The notes beneath the pieces are model-generated. The model was not told the origin of the DNA. It did no database searches and saw only the letters and a list, made by a program, of their open reading frames with translations. From the NCBI RefSeq assembly GCF_005160265.1, contig NZ_CP039865.1, positions 1,636,828-1,700,827 of the forward strand: a stretch of DNA of 64,000 nt, read 5' to 3'. This document shows, one piece after another, positions 1-8,222 of the stretch (positions within the stretch are counted from its first letter, which is position 1; each line of letters opens with the position of its first letter). This DNA is from Phreatobacter aquaticus (lineage in GTDB: Bacteria > Pseudomonadota > Alphaproteobacteria > Rhizobiales > Phreatobacteraceae). A program made the position numbers and the translations under genes.

Positions 1-77
1 AGAAGCGCATGCGGCAGTTCGGCAAGGTCGACATCCCGCAGGAAGCATTCATTGCCGCGCTGAAGGTCGACGTCTGA
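1..77 (+). CDS. lepA: Elongation factor 4 (LepA), C-terminal end only
   Basis: Only the last 24 codons are in the window; the gene starts to the left. The frame reads KRMRQFGKVDIPQEAFIAAL and ends in TGA at 75-77. This matches the highly conserved basic tail of LepA/EF4, a GTPase that acts on stalled or mis-translocated ribosomes. The match rests on this tail alone, but the motif RMRQFG..IPQEAF is very characteristic. Confidence 0.88.
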   Translation, partial: KRMRQFGKVDIPQEAFIAALKVDV

Positions 78-97
78 GGCCTGGCGGGAAAGCCGGG

Positions 98-1150
98 CTA
101 GTCGCGGGCTTTCGACAGCCAGCGGAACCAGAGATAGGTTGCAAGCGAGCCGCTCACCACGAGCATGGCGGCCCACAGCGTGCCATTCTCCACATCGTTG
201 AACGGCATGTCCTTGGTGTTCATGCCGAAGAAGCTGGTGATGAGCGTCGGCGGCATCAAAAGCGTGCCGATCACGGTCAGCGTCTTCAGGAGCCGGTTCG
301 ACTCTTCGGCAACCTTGGCCACCACCTCATCCTGAAGCAGGCGCGCCCGATCCCGGGTTGCGACCACCTCGTGATCCAGCCAGTCCAGGCGCTGCACCAG
401 TCGCGGCACGTGCCAGTCCATGTCCTCCGACATGGCATTGGCGCCATCGCGCTCCAGCCGGTGGAACAGGCTGCGCAGTCCCAGCAATTGCCGATGCAGG
501 CGCACGGCATTGCGCCTGAGCTTGCCGAGCCGGTTGCGATCCTCGAACTTGCGGCCGCTGACGATGCGGTCCTCGATCTCGTCCAGCTCGGTACCGATCG
601 CATCGGTGGCGAGGTCGATGGCATCCGCCACCTGGTCGATCACCACCTCGAACAGGGCCGCCACATTGCGCAGGCGATGGCCCTGCCGCAGCTTCTTGCG
701 GGCATTGTCCGTTGCGTGCAGGGCTTCGGAGCGCGCGGTGATCATGCGGCGCTCGGTCATGGCGAAACGGAGATAACCCACCTGATCGGTGATCTGGCTC
801 AGATCGCGCACCATGTCGGCGATGACGCCATAGATGCAGCGATCGGTCGTGTGGAGCTGCTGGTGCCGGTCGCTGCCGAGAAGCGCGGCCCGGGCCTGAT
901 CGGGCAAGCCTGGCGCCTCCGCCAGCCAGATGCGCGAGCGCGTGTCCGCCAGATTGAAATGAAGCCAGAGCCAGCCGTCATGCTGCTCGTCCAGCGAATG
1001 CGCGACGTCCAGTTCGTCCGCCGTGCCGTCGGGGTGGATCCGGAACGCCCAGACGAGGCCCGGAATGACGGCTGGGGCGGCGCCTGGGCTCGCGGCATTG
1101 TCCGGCTTTTGTCCGGGCGGGCCGGACATCGTTTCGAGGTGACCGCTCAC
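98..1150 (-). CDS. zntB: ZntB/CorA family divalent metal ion transporter
   Basis: A 350-residue protein that should form a pentameric inner-membrane channel-like transporter for zinc or another divalent cation. A long, charged, mostly helical cytoplasmic part is followed by two C-terminal membrane segments. The first ends in GMNTKDMPF, which carries the GMN signature that defines the CorA/ZntB superfamily. The length is slightly above the usual 325-330 residues. The chosen start is GTG at 1150; no clear ribosome site precedes it, and an in-frame ATG at 1129 is an alternative. It converges on lepA with 20 bases between the stops. ZntB is preferred over CorA by the N-terminal pattern (PGLVWAFRIHPDG, then W..HFNLAD), but the ion transported cannot be read from the sequence. 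Confidence 0.85.
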   Translation of the reverse strand: MSGHLETMSGPPGQKPDNAASPGAAPAVIPGLVWAFRIHPDGTADELDVAHSLDEQHDGWLWLHFNLADTRSRIWLAEAPGLPDQARAALLGSDRHQQLHTTDRCIYGVIADMVRDLSQITDQVGYLRFAMTERRMITARSEALHATDNARKKLRQGHRLRNVAALFEVVIDQVADAIDLATDAIGTELDEIEDRIVSGRKFEDRNRLGKLRRNAVRLHRQLLGLRSLFHRLERDGANAMSEDMDWHVPRLVQRLDWLDHEVVATRDRARLLQDEVVAKVAEESNRLLKTLTVIGTLLMPPTLITSFFGMNTKDMPFNDVENGTLWAAMLVVSGSLATYLWFRWLSKARD

Positions 1151-1326
1151 GGTGTGATGCTCATGGGAGAGATCCGCCTCAAAGCCCGGTGCCTGGCTGC
1201 GAAACAGCCGAACCGGCGCCGGATCCCCTCAGATGCAGTGAAGCGCGAGGCGACGCCGACCGCACATGTGATGGCGGCGCGTGACACATGGATGACGGTG
1301 GCGCCGGCCAGGGGCCGGCCCCGGCC

Positions 1327-1665
1327 TCAGCCGACCGGCGTGCAGCGCTTCCAGACTTCCGGCGTGCCCGTCGTCTCGCCGCGCCAGAGATTGATCGTCG
1401 TCTCACCGTTCAGCCGCATGGTGATCGCCTGTCCGGCGCCGGGCTCGCCGGCGGGCACCGCATAGGCGAAATCGTGGCGGCCGTAGCGGCCCTGCAATGT
1501 CGATCCATGCGGCGTGATGACGGTCGGCCCCTGGATATCCATCCGGCGGCCATCTTCCGCGCACCAGCGCCCGTCAATGGCATCGGCGCGCGCCGGCGAT
1601 GAAAGCGCGAGGAACAAGCCACAGAGACCGGCTGCCGTCTGCCACACAATCCGATGCCGTTGCAT
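1327..1665 (-). CDS. Small secreted protein of unknown function
   Basis: A 112-residue protein starting MQRHRIVWQTAAGLCGLFLALSS, a clear Sec signal peptide with likely cleavage after PARA. The mature part of about 85 residues has two Cys (in DGRWCAEDG and WKRCTPVG), probably a disulfide in the periplasm. The start at 1665 was chosen over an upstream in-frame ATG at 1731 because GGGAGG lies at a good distance before it and the signal peptide then begins properly. I do not recognise the family. It lies between zntB and the CFA-like gene, all on the minus strand, with gaps over 100 bases, so co-transcription is uncertain. Confidence 0.7.
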   Translation of the reverse strand: MQRHRIVWQTAAGLCGLFLALSSPARADAIDGRWCAEDGRRMDIQGPTVITPHGSTLQGRYGRHDFAYAVPAGEPGAGQAITMRLNGETTINLWRGETTGTPEVWKRCTPVG

Positions 1666-1765
1666 GCCACCCTCCCGATCTGGATGACGAAAGGTTAGCG
1701 GCCGCTGGCTCGCCCCGAAAGGCCCCGCCATTCACGGTCGCGCGAGGGCGCGCACCACCCCGTGC

Positions 1766-2842
1766 CTAGTCCCGCTCCATCACCAGTCGGTGCAGGGTCG
1801 CCTGCCTCAGATTGAAGAAGGCCCAGGACGAGGCGAAGAACGCCAGGTACTTGTTGACGTGCTCAACCCCGACAAGCGCGATGGCCTCGTCGCGCGATTC
1901 CACCAGCCGGTCGAACCAGGCGCGCAATGTCGGGCGGTAGTCGTGCAGGGAATCGTGGGTCAGGCGGAAGCCGGCTTCCTGCACCATCGCCAGATGGTGC
2001 GAATGCAGCGACAGCAGCGAGCCGGGAAACGGCAATTGTGCCGCGATCATCGAGGTCGGCATGGGGTCCGTGCCGTTGAGCGAGAAGAAGTGCTGCACCA
2101 GCCGACCTCCGGGTTTGAGCGCCCGGCGGCATGTCCTCAGCAGCGGCAGGATCTCGTCGGGGCGCACATGTTCGAGCGCGCCGATCGAATAGATCTTGTC
2201 GTAGCGGCTCTCCCCCATATCGGCGGTGGTGAAGTCCTCGAGCAGGACGTTGAAGCCGAAATTCTGCTCGATATGGGCCTTCTGCTCCCTGGAGAGCGTG
2301 TAGCCCCACAAATTGCCCTTGTCGCCGGTCGCGGCGTGAATGTGCCGGAGCATCGAACCCCAGCCGCAGCCCATTTCCATGATCGCCTCGCCGGCCTTCG
2401 GTTCGATCAGCGAGAGGAGATGGTCGGCCTTGTTGCGCTGCGCCTGTTCGATCGTGTCGGTGGGCGAATGGAAGTCGGCGCAGGTGTAGAACATGAACTC
2501 CCGGTCGAGAAACAGCCGGTAGAAATCGTTCGACAGATCGTAGTGATATTCGATCCCGTCGGAATGGGCCTGGTGCATCATCCGCGTGATGATCCGCCGC
2601 CGCACGGGCGCGACCGGATAATGATCCGTGACATATTGGACGGGTGCGGTGCGCAACTGGGTGAAGAAGGTCCAGACGGCTTCAGGATCGACCAGCGTCG
2701 GCGAGGACGCGAAGTAGTTGATGGCGGCGGAAGGGGGCCCATAGACCAGGCCATCGGTGACCACCCTCAGCCAGCGGCCAAGCGATGTGGTCGGGAGGTC
2801 GGGATTGCCGAACGGAACTCTCGGACGAGGTGGTTTGGTCAC
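1766..2842 (-). CDS. Cyclopropane-fatty-acyl-phospholipid synthase family methyltransferase
   Basis: A 358-residue SAM-dependent methyltransferase of the CFA synthase family, which methylates the double bond of membrane phospholipid acyl chains. The diagnostic substrate-side motif YHYDLSNDFYRLFLD is present. It is followed by the SAM-binding motif I EMGCGWGSML and a later SIGALEHV stretch. The start chosen is GTG at 2842 because GGAGG sits 6 bases before it; an in-frame ATG at 2893 has no ribosome site. It is divergent from the Lrp-type regulator at 3028, which may control it. The protein is somewhat shorter than E. coli Cfa (382 residues), and an activity on other lipids is possible. Confidence 0.85.
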   Translation of the reverse strand: MTKPPRPRVPFGNPDLPTTSLGRWLRVVTDGLVYGPPSAAINYFASSPTLVDPEAVWTFFTQLRTAPVQYVTDHYPVAPVRRRIITRMMHQAHSDGIEYHYDLSNDFYRLFLDREFMFYTCADFHSPTDTIEQAQRNKADHLLSLIEPKAGEAIMEMGCGWGSMLRHIHAATGDKGNLWGYTLSREQKAHIEQNFGFNVLLEDFTTADMGESRYDKIYSIGALEHVRPDEILPLLRTCRRALKPGGRLVQHFFSLNGTDPMPTSMIAAQLPFPGSLLSLHSHHLAMVQEAGFRLTHDSLHDYRPTLRAWFDRLVESRDEAIALVGVEHVNKYLAFFASSWAFFNLRQATLHRLVMERD

Positions 2843-2924
2843 TGCGGGCCTCCGGTGGTGGGCACGAGCCGCGCCGGTCCTGGCCCGTGGCATGCGGTTC
2901 GATCACAGAGGCCGATCAGGCGAG

Positions 2925-2941
2925 ACCGCACAGCGTGCGGT
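2925..2941. promoter_or_regulatory. Inverted repeat in the divergent promoter region
   Basis: ACCGCAC and GTGCGGT form a perfect 7-bp inverted repeat with a 3-base spacer. It lies in the 185-base gap between the CFA-like gene and the Lrp-type regulator. It could be an operator for that regulator, but nothing else supports this. Confidence 0.3.
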
Positions 2942-3027
2942 TGCAATCGACGAGGCCGATCATTGCAGCATTGATCGCCGCCAGCTAGTGCTTGTGCATC
3001 TGCCGACACAGATGGACCACGACAGGC

Positions 3028-3489
3028 ATGGCCCGTTTCGATGAGATTGACCGCCGATTGATCGCCGCCCTGCAGCGCGACGACCGCCTGTCACTCGCCG
3101 AACTGTCGGTTGAGATCGGGGTTGCCGCTTCAACCCTCAATGATCGCATCAAGCGGCTGGTCCGGCAGGGCGTGATCTCCGGGTTCCATGCCCGCGTGGC
3201 GCCCGAAGCGGTTGGCCTCGACCTCCTGGCTTTCGTGCTGGTCGGCTGGAGTGAGCCCAAGGTGGAGAAGGCCTTCCTCGAACGCGTCCAGGCCTCGCCC
3301 GCCGTGCTCGAATGCCACCACGTGACCGGCGTCTGGAACTATCTCCTGAAGGTGCGCGTCGGCACCACGCGCGACTTCGAGGCCTTTCTCTCCGACACGA
3401 TCAAGGGGATCGAGGGCGTGCAGCGGACCGAGACGATCATCGCGCTGTCATCCGCCAAGGAAACCTGGACGCTGCCGATATCAGAGTGA
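3028..3489 (+). CDS. Lrp/AsnC family transcriptional regulator
   Basis: A 153-residue regulator. The N-terminal winged helix-turn-helix runs from FDEIDRRLIAALQRDDR through LAELSVEIGVAASTLNDRIKRLVRQGVISGF. The C-terminal RAM (ligand and oligomerisation) domain includes LECHHVTGVWNYLLKVRV, typical of the family. The upstream ATG-like start at 2992 would add an unrelated N-terminus, so ATG 3028 was chosen. It is transcribed away from the CFA-like methyltransferase, the usual arrangement for a local regulator, but the effector is unknown. Confidence 0.88.
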   Translation: MARFDEIDRRLIAALQRDDRLSLAELSVEIGVAASTLNDRIKRLVRQGVISGFHARVAPEAVGLDLLAFVLVGWSEPKVEKAFLERVQASPAVLECHHVTGVWNYLLKVRVGTTRDFEAFLSDTIKGIEGVQRTETIIALSSAKETWTLPISE

Positions 3490-3539
3490 GATGGGTGGCT
3501 GGTGGCCGGCTGATCGCAGGCTCAGGGCCGGCGAGGGGC

Positions 3540-3613
3540 TGGAGCGGGTGAAGGGAATCGAACCCTCGTATGCAGCTTGGGAAGCTGCCGTTCTACCATT
3601 GAACTACACCCGC
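3540..3613 (-). tRNA. tRNA-Gly (anticodon CCC)
   Basis: Read on the minus strand it folds as a full cloverleaf. The acceptor stem is GCGGGTG with CACCCGC, the anticodon stem GCAGC with GCTGC encloses the loop TTCCCAA, and the T-loop is GGTTCGATTCC. The anticodon is CCC, which reads GGG glycine codons. The 3' CCA is encoded. No integrated element is seen at its end. Confidence 0.96.
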
Positions 3614-3705
3614 GATCAGCGCGGCGGACCATAGCCGCTGCGGCACGCGCTCCGCAAGCCCGGCCGTCGCTTGCAGATGCCGCCAAGGCCCCGTAAACGC
3701 CCTTC

Positions 3706-6165
3706 GTGTTCGATACGCACCTGCCCATCGACGAGGCCCTGCCGGCGCTGACTTTGGCGCTGTCCGGCCATGCCCGCGCCGTTCTGGTCGCCCCGCCCGG
3801 CGCCGGCAAGTCGACCCGCGTGCCGCTGGTTCTGGCGCGCGAGGCCTGGGCCGCCGAGGGCAAGATCCTCGTTCTCGAACCCCGCCGGATCGCCGCCCGC
3901 GCGGTGGCCGACCGCATGGCGAAGACGCTGGGCGAGCCGGTCGGGGCAACGGTTGGCCTGCGCGTGCGCTTCGGCTCCAGGGTCTCGGCGAAGACCCGCA
4001 TCGAGGTGGTCACCGAGGGCATCTTCACCCGCATGATCCTCGACGACCCGACGCTTGCCGGCGTGTCGGCGGTGCTGTTCGACGAGTTCCACGAGCGAAG
4101 CCTCGATGCCGATCTGGGGCTTGCGCTGGCGCTCGACGCCCAGGGCGCCCTGCGCGACGACCTGCGTATCCTCGTCATGTCGGCGACCCTCGATGGCGCG
4201 CGGGTCGCGAAACTTCTGGGCGATGCGCCGGTCGTCGAAAGCCGGGGCCGCGCCTTTCCCGTCGAGACACGCTTCGTCGGCCGCGATCCCGTCGCGCGGC
4301 TGGAGGACGAGGTCGCCCGCACGGTCAGGCGGGCGCTGGCCGAGGAGCCGGGTTCGGTGCTGGTGTTCCTGCCCGGCGCGGCCGAGATCCGCCGCACGGG
4401 CGAGATGCTGGCCGCGACGGTGAAGGACCCCGCCGTCGACATCGTCCAGCTGTTCGGCGCGCTCGATCCGCGCGAACAGGACCGGGCCGTCGAGCCCGCG
4501 CCCGCCGGCCGCCGCAAGGTTGTGCTGGCAACCTCGATCGCCGAGACCTCGCTGACCATCGAGGGCGTGCGGGTGGTGGTCGATTCAGGTCTTGCCCGCG
4601 TGCCGCGTTTCGAGCCCGATCTCGGTCTGACGCGGCTGGAAACCGTGCGGGTGTCGCGCGCCGCTGCCGACCAGCGGCGCGGCCGGGCCGGCCGCACCGA
4701 GCCGGGCATCTGCTACCGTCTCTGGGAAGAGGCGCAGGAGGGATCGTTCCCGGCCTATGCGACGCCGGAAATCCTGGCGGCCGACCTCTCCTCCCTGCTG
4801 CTCGACTGCGCCGCCTGGGGCGTCACAGATCCGCTGACGCTGAGCTTTCTCGATTCGCCGCCGAAGCCGGCCCTGGCGGAAGCCCGGCTGCTGTTGGAGA
4901 CGCTGGGCGCGCTCGATGGCACAGGCCGGATCACCGACGAGGGCCGGCAGCTCAGGGCGCTGCCGCTCAGCGTCCGGCTTGCCCGCATGGTGGTCGACGG
5001 GGCCCGCCGGGGCGAGGGCCGGATCGCAGCCGATCTGGCACTTCTGGTCTCCGAACGCGGCCTTGGCGGCGACGATGTCCATCTGGGCTACCGGCTGGAC
5101 CGTCTGCGCCACGAACGCGGGCGGCGCGCCGAGGACAGCCGTCGCATGGCGCAGGGCTGGCTCAGGGAGGTTCAGGCGGCTCCCGATATCGGCTCGGGTC
5201 CGGAGCGCGCCGGCGCGGTGCTGGCCCTGGCCTTTCCCGACCGCATCGCCAAGGCACGTGGCCGCGACGGCGAATTCGTGCTGGCGAATGGCCGGGGTGG
5301 CGCGGTGGATGCGGCTTCCCCGCTGGCGCGCGAGCCGTTCCTGGCAGTCGCCGAGATCGGCGGCATGGCCGCGCGCTCGCGCATCCTGTCGGCGGCCCCC
5401 ATCACGCTGGTCGAGATCGAGGAGGCGTTCTCGGACCGCATACAGGCACGCGACGAGGTGACTTTCGACAAAGCCGCTGCGGCGCTCAGGGCCAAGCGCG
5501 TGAAGCGGCTCGGCGCGATCCTGCTCGGCGAGCAGACGCTGGCGGTTCCGCAGAACGAGGCGAGCGCCGAAGCTCTGGCCCAGGGGATCGCGGCGATCGG
5601 CATCGCGCGCCTGCCCTGGTCGAAGTCGCAGCTGGCGCTTCGCCATCGCATCGCATTCCTCCGCCGCGTCGACGAGAGCTTTCCCGACCTCTCGGACGAA
5701 ACGCTGGCCACGAGTGTCACCGACTGGCTCAGCCCGCACATTCTCGGCAAGACGGCGCTGTCACAGATCGGAGCCGATGATCTGGGCGTTGCCCTCGACC
5801 AGCTCGTGCCCTGGGATGTGAAGCGGCGGGTGGAGAACGACCTGCCGAGCCATTTCGATGCGCCGTCCGGCCAGCGTCACCCCATCGATTACGAGGGCGA
5901 GGAGCCGACTTTGTCGATCCGCGTGCAGGAATTGTTCGGCCTTGCCGTCCATCCAAGCGTGGCGCGCGGCAAGATCCCGCTGGTGGTCGAGCTGCTGTCA
6001 CCGGCCCATCGGCCGGTGCAGGTCACGCGCGACCTGCCCGGCTTCTGGAAAGGGTCCTACCAGGCGGTGAAATCCGAGATGAAGGGGCGCTATCCCCGCC
6101 ATCCCTGGCCGGATGATCCGGGCTCGGCGGCCGCCACCCACCGGGCGAAGCCGCGCGGCACCTGA
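3706..6165 (+). CDS. hrpB: ATP-dependent RNA helicase HrpB
   Basis: An 819-residue DEAH-type helicase, the usual size for HrpB. Walker A is APPGAGKST (about 29-37), the DEAH-box position reads DEFH (126-129), motif III is SAT (159-161) and motif VI is QRRGRAGR. The C-terminal HrpB-specific region ends with PGFWKGSYQAVKSEMKGRYPRHPWP, the family hallmark. The role of HrpB is poorly known; it is presumed to act on RNA in the cytoplasm. The start is GTG at 3706 and gives the typical N-terminus LPIDEALPAL. It converges on the quinone oxidoreductase with 6 bases between stops. Confidence 0.95.
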   Translation: MFDTHLPIDEALPALTLALSGHARAVLVAPPGAGKSTRVPLVLAREAWAAEGKILVLEPRRIAARAVADRMAKTLGEPVGATVGLRVRFGSRVSAKTRIEVVTEGIFTRMILDDPTLAGVSAVLFDEFHERSLDADLGLALALDAQGALRDDLRILVMSATLDGARVAKLLGDAPVVESRGRAFPVETRFVGRDPVARLEDEVARTVRRALAEEPGSVLVFLPGAAEIRRTGEMLAATVKDPAVDIVQLFGALDPREQDRAVEPAPAGRRKVVLATSIAETSLTIEGVRVVVDSGLARVPRFEPDLGLTRLETVRVSRAAADQRRGRAGRTEPGICYRLWEEAQEGSFPAYATPEILAADLSSLLLDCAAWGVTDPLTLSFLDSPPKPALAEARLLLETLGALDGTGRITDEGRQLRALPLSVRLARMVVDGARRGEGRIAADLALLVSERGLGGDDVHLGYRLDRLRHERGRRAEDSRRMAQGWLREVQAAPDIGSGPERAGAVLALAFPDRIAKARGRDGEFVLANGRGGAVDAASPLAREPFLAVAEIGGMAARSRILSAAPITLVEIEEAFSDRIQARDEVTFDKAAAALRAKRVKRLGAILLGEQTLAVPQNEASAEALAQGIAAIGIARLPWSKSQLALRHRIAFLRRVDESFPDLSDETLATSVTDWLSPHILGKTALSQIGADDLGVALDQLVPWDVKRRVENDLPSHFDAPSGQRHPIDYEGEEPTLSIRVQELFGLAVHPSVARGKIPLVVELLSPAHRPVQVTRDLPGFWKGSYQAVKSEMKGRYPRHPWPDDPGSAAATHRAKPRGT

Positions 6166-6171
6166 GAGCTG

Positions 6172-7152
6172 TTACGGCGTGATCAGGATCGCGCCGGTGG
6201 TCGCGCGGGCCTCGGCCGCCTCATGGGCGTTGACGATCTCGTCCAGCGTGAAACGGGCACCGATGTCAACCGTCACGGCACCGCTGGCGATGGCTGCGAA
6301 GAGTTCGGCCGCATTGGCCCGGAACACCGCGACATCAGCATTGTGAGGGAAGACCGAGGGCCGCGTGATGAACAGGCAGCCCTTCTTGTTGAGGAGTTCC
6401 GGCGCGATGGCAGGCGCCGGTCCCGAAGCCGCGCCATAGGACACGACGAGACCGAAGGGCGCCGCGCAGTCCAGCGACTTCAGGAACGTGTCCTTGCCCA
6501 CCGCATCATAGACGACGCGCGCCTTGCGGCCGCCGGTGGCGGCAAGCAGCGTCTCGACCCAATCGTCCTTCGAATAGTCGATGGCGATATCGCAGCCGGC
6601 CTTCCGGGCGATGGCGCATTTCTCCGGCGTGCTCGCCGTCCCGATGACGGTTGCGCCCAAGGCTTTGCCCCAGCGCGACAGGATCTGGCCGACGCCGCCG
6701 GCCGCCGAATGGACGAGGATCAGGTCGCCCGGCTGAACGACATGGGTCTTGCGCAGCAGATATTGCGCGGTCAGGCCCTTGAACAGGACGGTGGCGGCGA
6801 CCTCGTCACTGACGCTGTCGGGCAAGACCACAAGCCGGTCGGCGGGCACATTGCGGCGGTCGGCATAGGCGCCGATGCCGGCATTCATATAGGCGACGCG
6901 GTCGCCGGGCTTCACGGCGGCGACGCCAGCACCCACCGCCTCGACGACGCCGGCCGCTTCATGGCCGAGCCCGGTCGGCAAGGGCAGGGGATAGATGCCA
7001 CTCCGCTGATAGACGTCGATATAGTTGAAGCCGATGGCGGTCTGCCGAATCTGCACCTCACCCGGGCCCGGCGCGGCGATATCCACGGTCTCGACCTGCA
7101 TGACGCTGGCGGCGCCGAGCTGATGGGCGCGAACGATCCTGGCTGTGGCCAT
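6172..7152 (-). CDS. NAD(P)H:quinone oxidoreductase, zinc-independent MDR family
   Basis: A 326-residue medium-chain dehydrogenase/reductase of the quinone reductase (QOR) type. It has no zinc ligands, has the QOR-like RSGIYPLPLPTGLGHEAAG stretch, and has the nucleotide-binding motif HSAAGGVGQ. It would reduce quinones with NADPH in the cytosol. The ATG at 7152 has AAGGA upstream; an in-frame ATG at 7176 is a weaker choice. The same frame stays open far upstream into the mvaB region, but that is an antisense artefact of high GC. It is divergent from mvaB. Confidence 0.92.
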   Translation of the reverse strand: MATARIVRAHQLGAASVMQVETVDIAAPGPGEVQIRQTAIGFNYIDVYQRSGIYPLPLPTGLGHEAAGVVEAVGAGVAAVKPGDRVAYMNAGIGAYADRRNVPADRLVVLPDSVSDEVAATVLFKGLTAQYLLRKTHVVQPGDLILVHSAAGGVGQILSRWGKALGATVIGTASTPEKCAIARKAGCDIAIDYSKDDWVETLLAATGGRKARVVYDAVGKDTFLKSLDCAAPFGLVVSYGAASGPAPAIAPELLNKKGCLFITRPSVFPHNADVAVFRANAAELFAAIASGAVTVDIGARFTLDEIVNAHEAAEARATTGAILITP

Positions 7153-7296
7153 GGCGATGGTTCCTTGTGGTTTCATTCCCTGACCGGTCCGTCCCACACT
7201 CGGGCGGAAAGGGCAACGCGGGCGAATGGCACTCCCCCGGCTGGCCGCCTTGTCATCGGCTAAGCGATTTCCGACAACCGGGGCCCGGAGGATGCC

Positions 7297-8214
7297 ATGA
7301 ACACCAAGCCCAACAGCGTCGAACTGATCGAGGTCGCGCCCCGCGACGGTCTGCAGAACGAGAAGGTGCCGGTCTCGACCGCCGACAAGATCCAGCTCAT
7401 CGAACGCTCGTTTGCCGCCGGTTATCGCCAGGTCGAAGTCACGAGCTTCGCCCATCCCAAGCTCGTGCCGCAGATGGCCGATGCGGAAGCGGTGATGGCG
7501 GGCATCCTGCCGAAATGGAAGGACAAGGTGCTGATCGGCCTCGCGCTGAACGCCCGCGGTGCCGAGCGGGCGGTCGCTGCCGGCTGCAACCAGATCAATT
7601 ATGTCTGTGTCGCCAGTGACACCTTCGCCGCGAAGAACCAGAACTCGACCAGCGCCGAGCTGACCGCGCGAGCCGCGGATGTCGCCGAGATCGCGAAGGG
7701 GGCCGGCGTGCCGTTGTCGATCTCGATCGCGACGGGCTTCGGCTGCCCCTTCGAAGGCGAGATCGCTCTGTCCCGCGTCATCGACATCGCCCGCGCCGTG
7801 CTGGTCCATGATCCGGTCGAAATCGGCTTTGCCGACACGATCGGTTGCGGCGTGCCGACGCAAGTGACCGAGATGATGGCGGCCGCCCACGGCCTGTCGC
7901 GCACCGTGAAATGGCGCATGCATTTTCACGACACCCGCCACACCGGCGTCGCCAATGCCATCGCGGCGGTTCACGCCGGCGTCGACTATCTCGATGCCTC
8001 GGTTGGCGGTGTCGGCGGCTGCCCCTTCGCACCGGCGGCCACCGGCAATGTCGCGGCCGAGGACCTGGTCTATTCGTTCAACCGGATGGGGATCGCGACC
8101 GGCCTCGACCTCGGCAAGCTGATCGATACGGCTCATTGGCTCGGCGGTGTGCTCGGCAAGCCGCTGCCCTCGGCGGTCGCCCGCGCTGGTCAGTTCCCCT
8201 CGACGGCCGCCTGA
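7297..8214 (+). CDS. mvaB: Hydroxymethylglutaryl-CoA lyase
   Basis: A 305-residue TIM-barrel lyase that cleaves HMG-CoA to acetoacetate and acetyl-CoA in leucine degradation. The N-terminus has the substrate and metal motif EVAPRDGLQNE. A further family motif is SFAHPKLVPQMADAE. The C-terminal active-site loop is GGVGGCPFAPAATGNVAAEDLVY, which carries the conserved catalytic Cys. GGAGG precedes the ATG. No other leucine-degradation genes are adjacent, so a related acyl-CoA lyase activity is possible. Confidence 0.9.
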   Translation: MNTKPNSVELIEVAPRDGLQNEKVPVSTADKIQLIERSFAAGYRQVEVTSFAHPKLVPQMADAEAVMAGILPKWKDKVLIGLALNARGAERAVAAGCNQINYVCVASDTFAAKNQNSTSAELTARAADVAEIAKGAGVPLSISIATGFGCPFEGEIALSRVIDIARAVLVHDPVEIGFADTIGCGVPTQVTEMMAAAHGLSRTVKWRMHFHDTRHTGVANAIAAVHAGVDYLDASVGGVGGCPFAPAATGNVAAEDLVYSFNRMGIATGLDLGKLIDTAHWLGGVLGKPLPSAVARAGQFPSTAA

Positions 8215-8222
8215 CGCCCGCC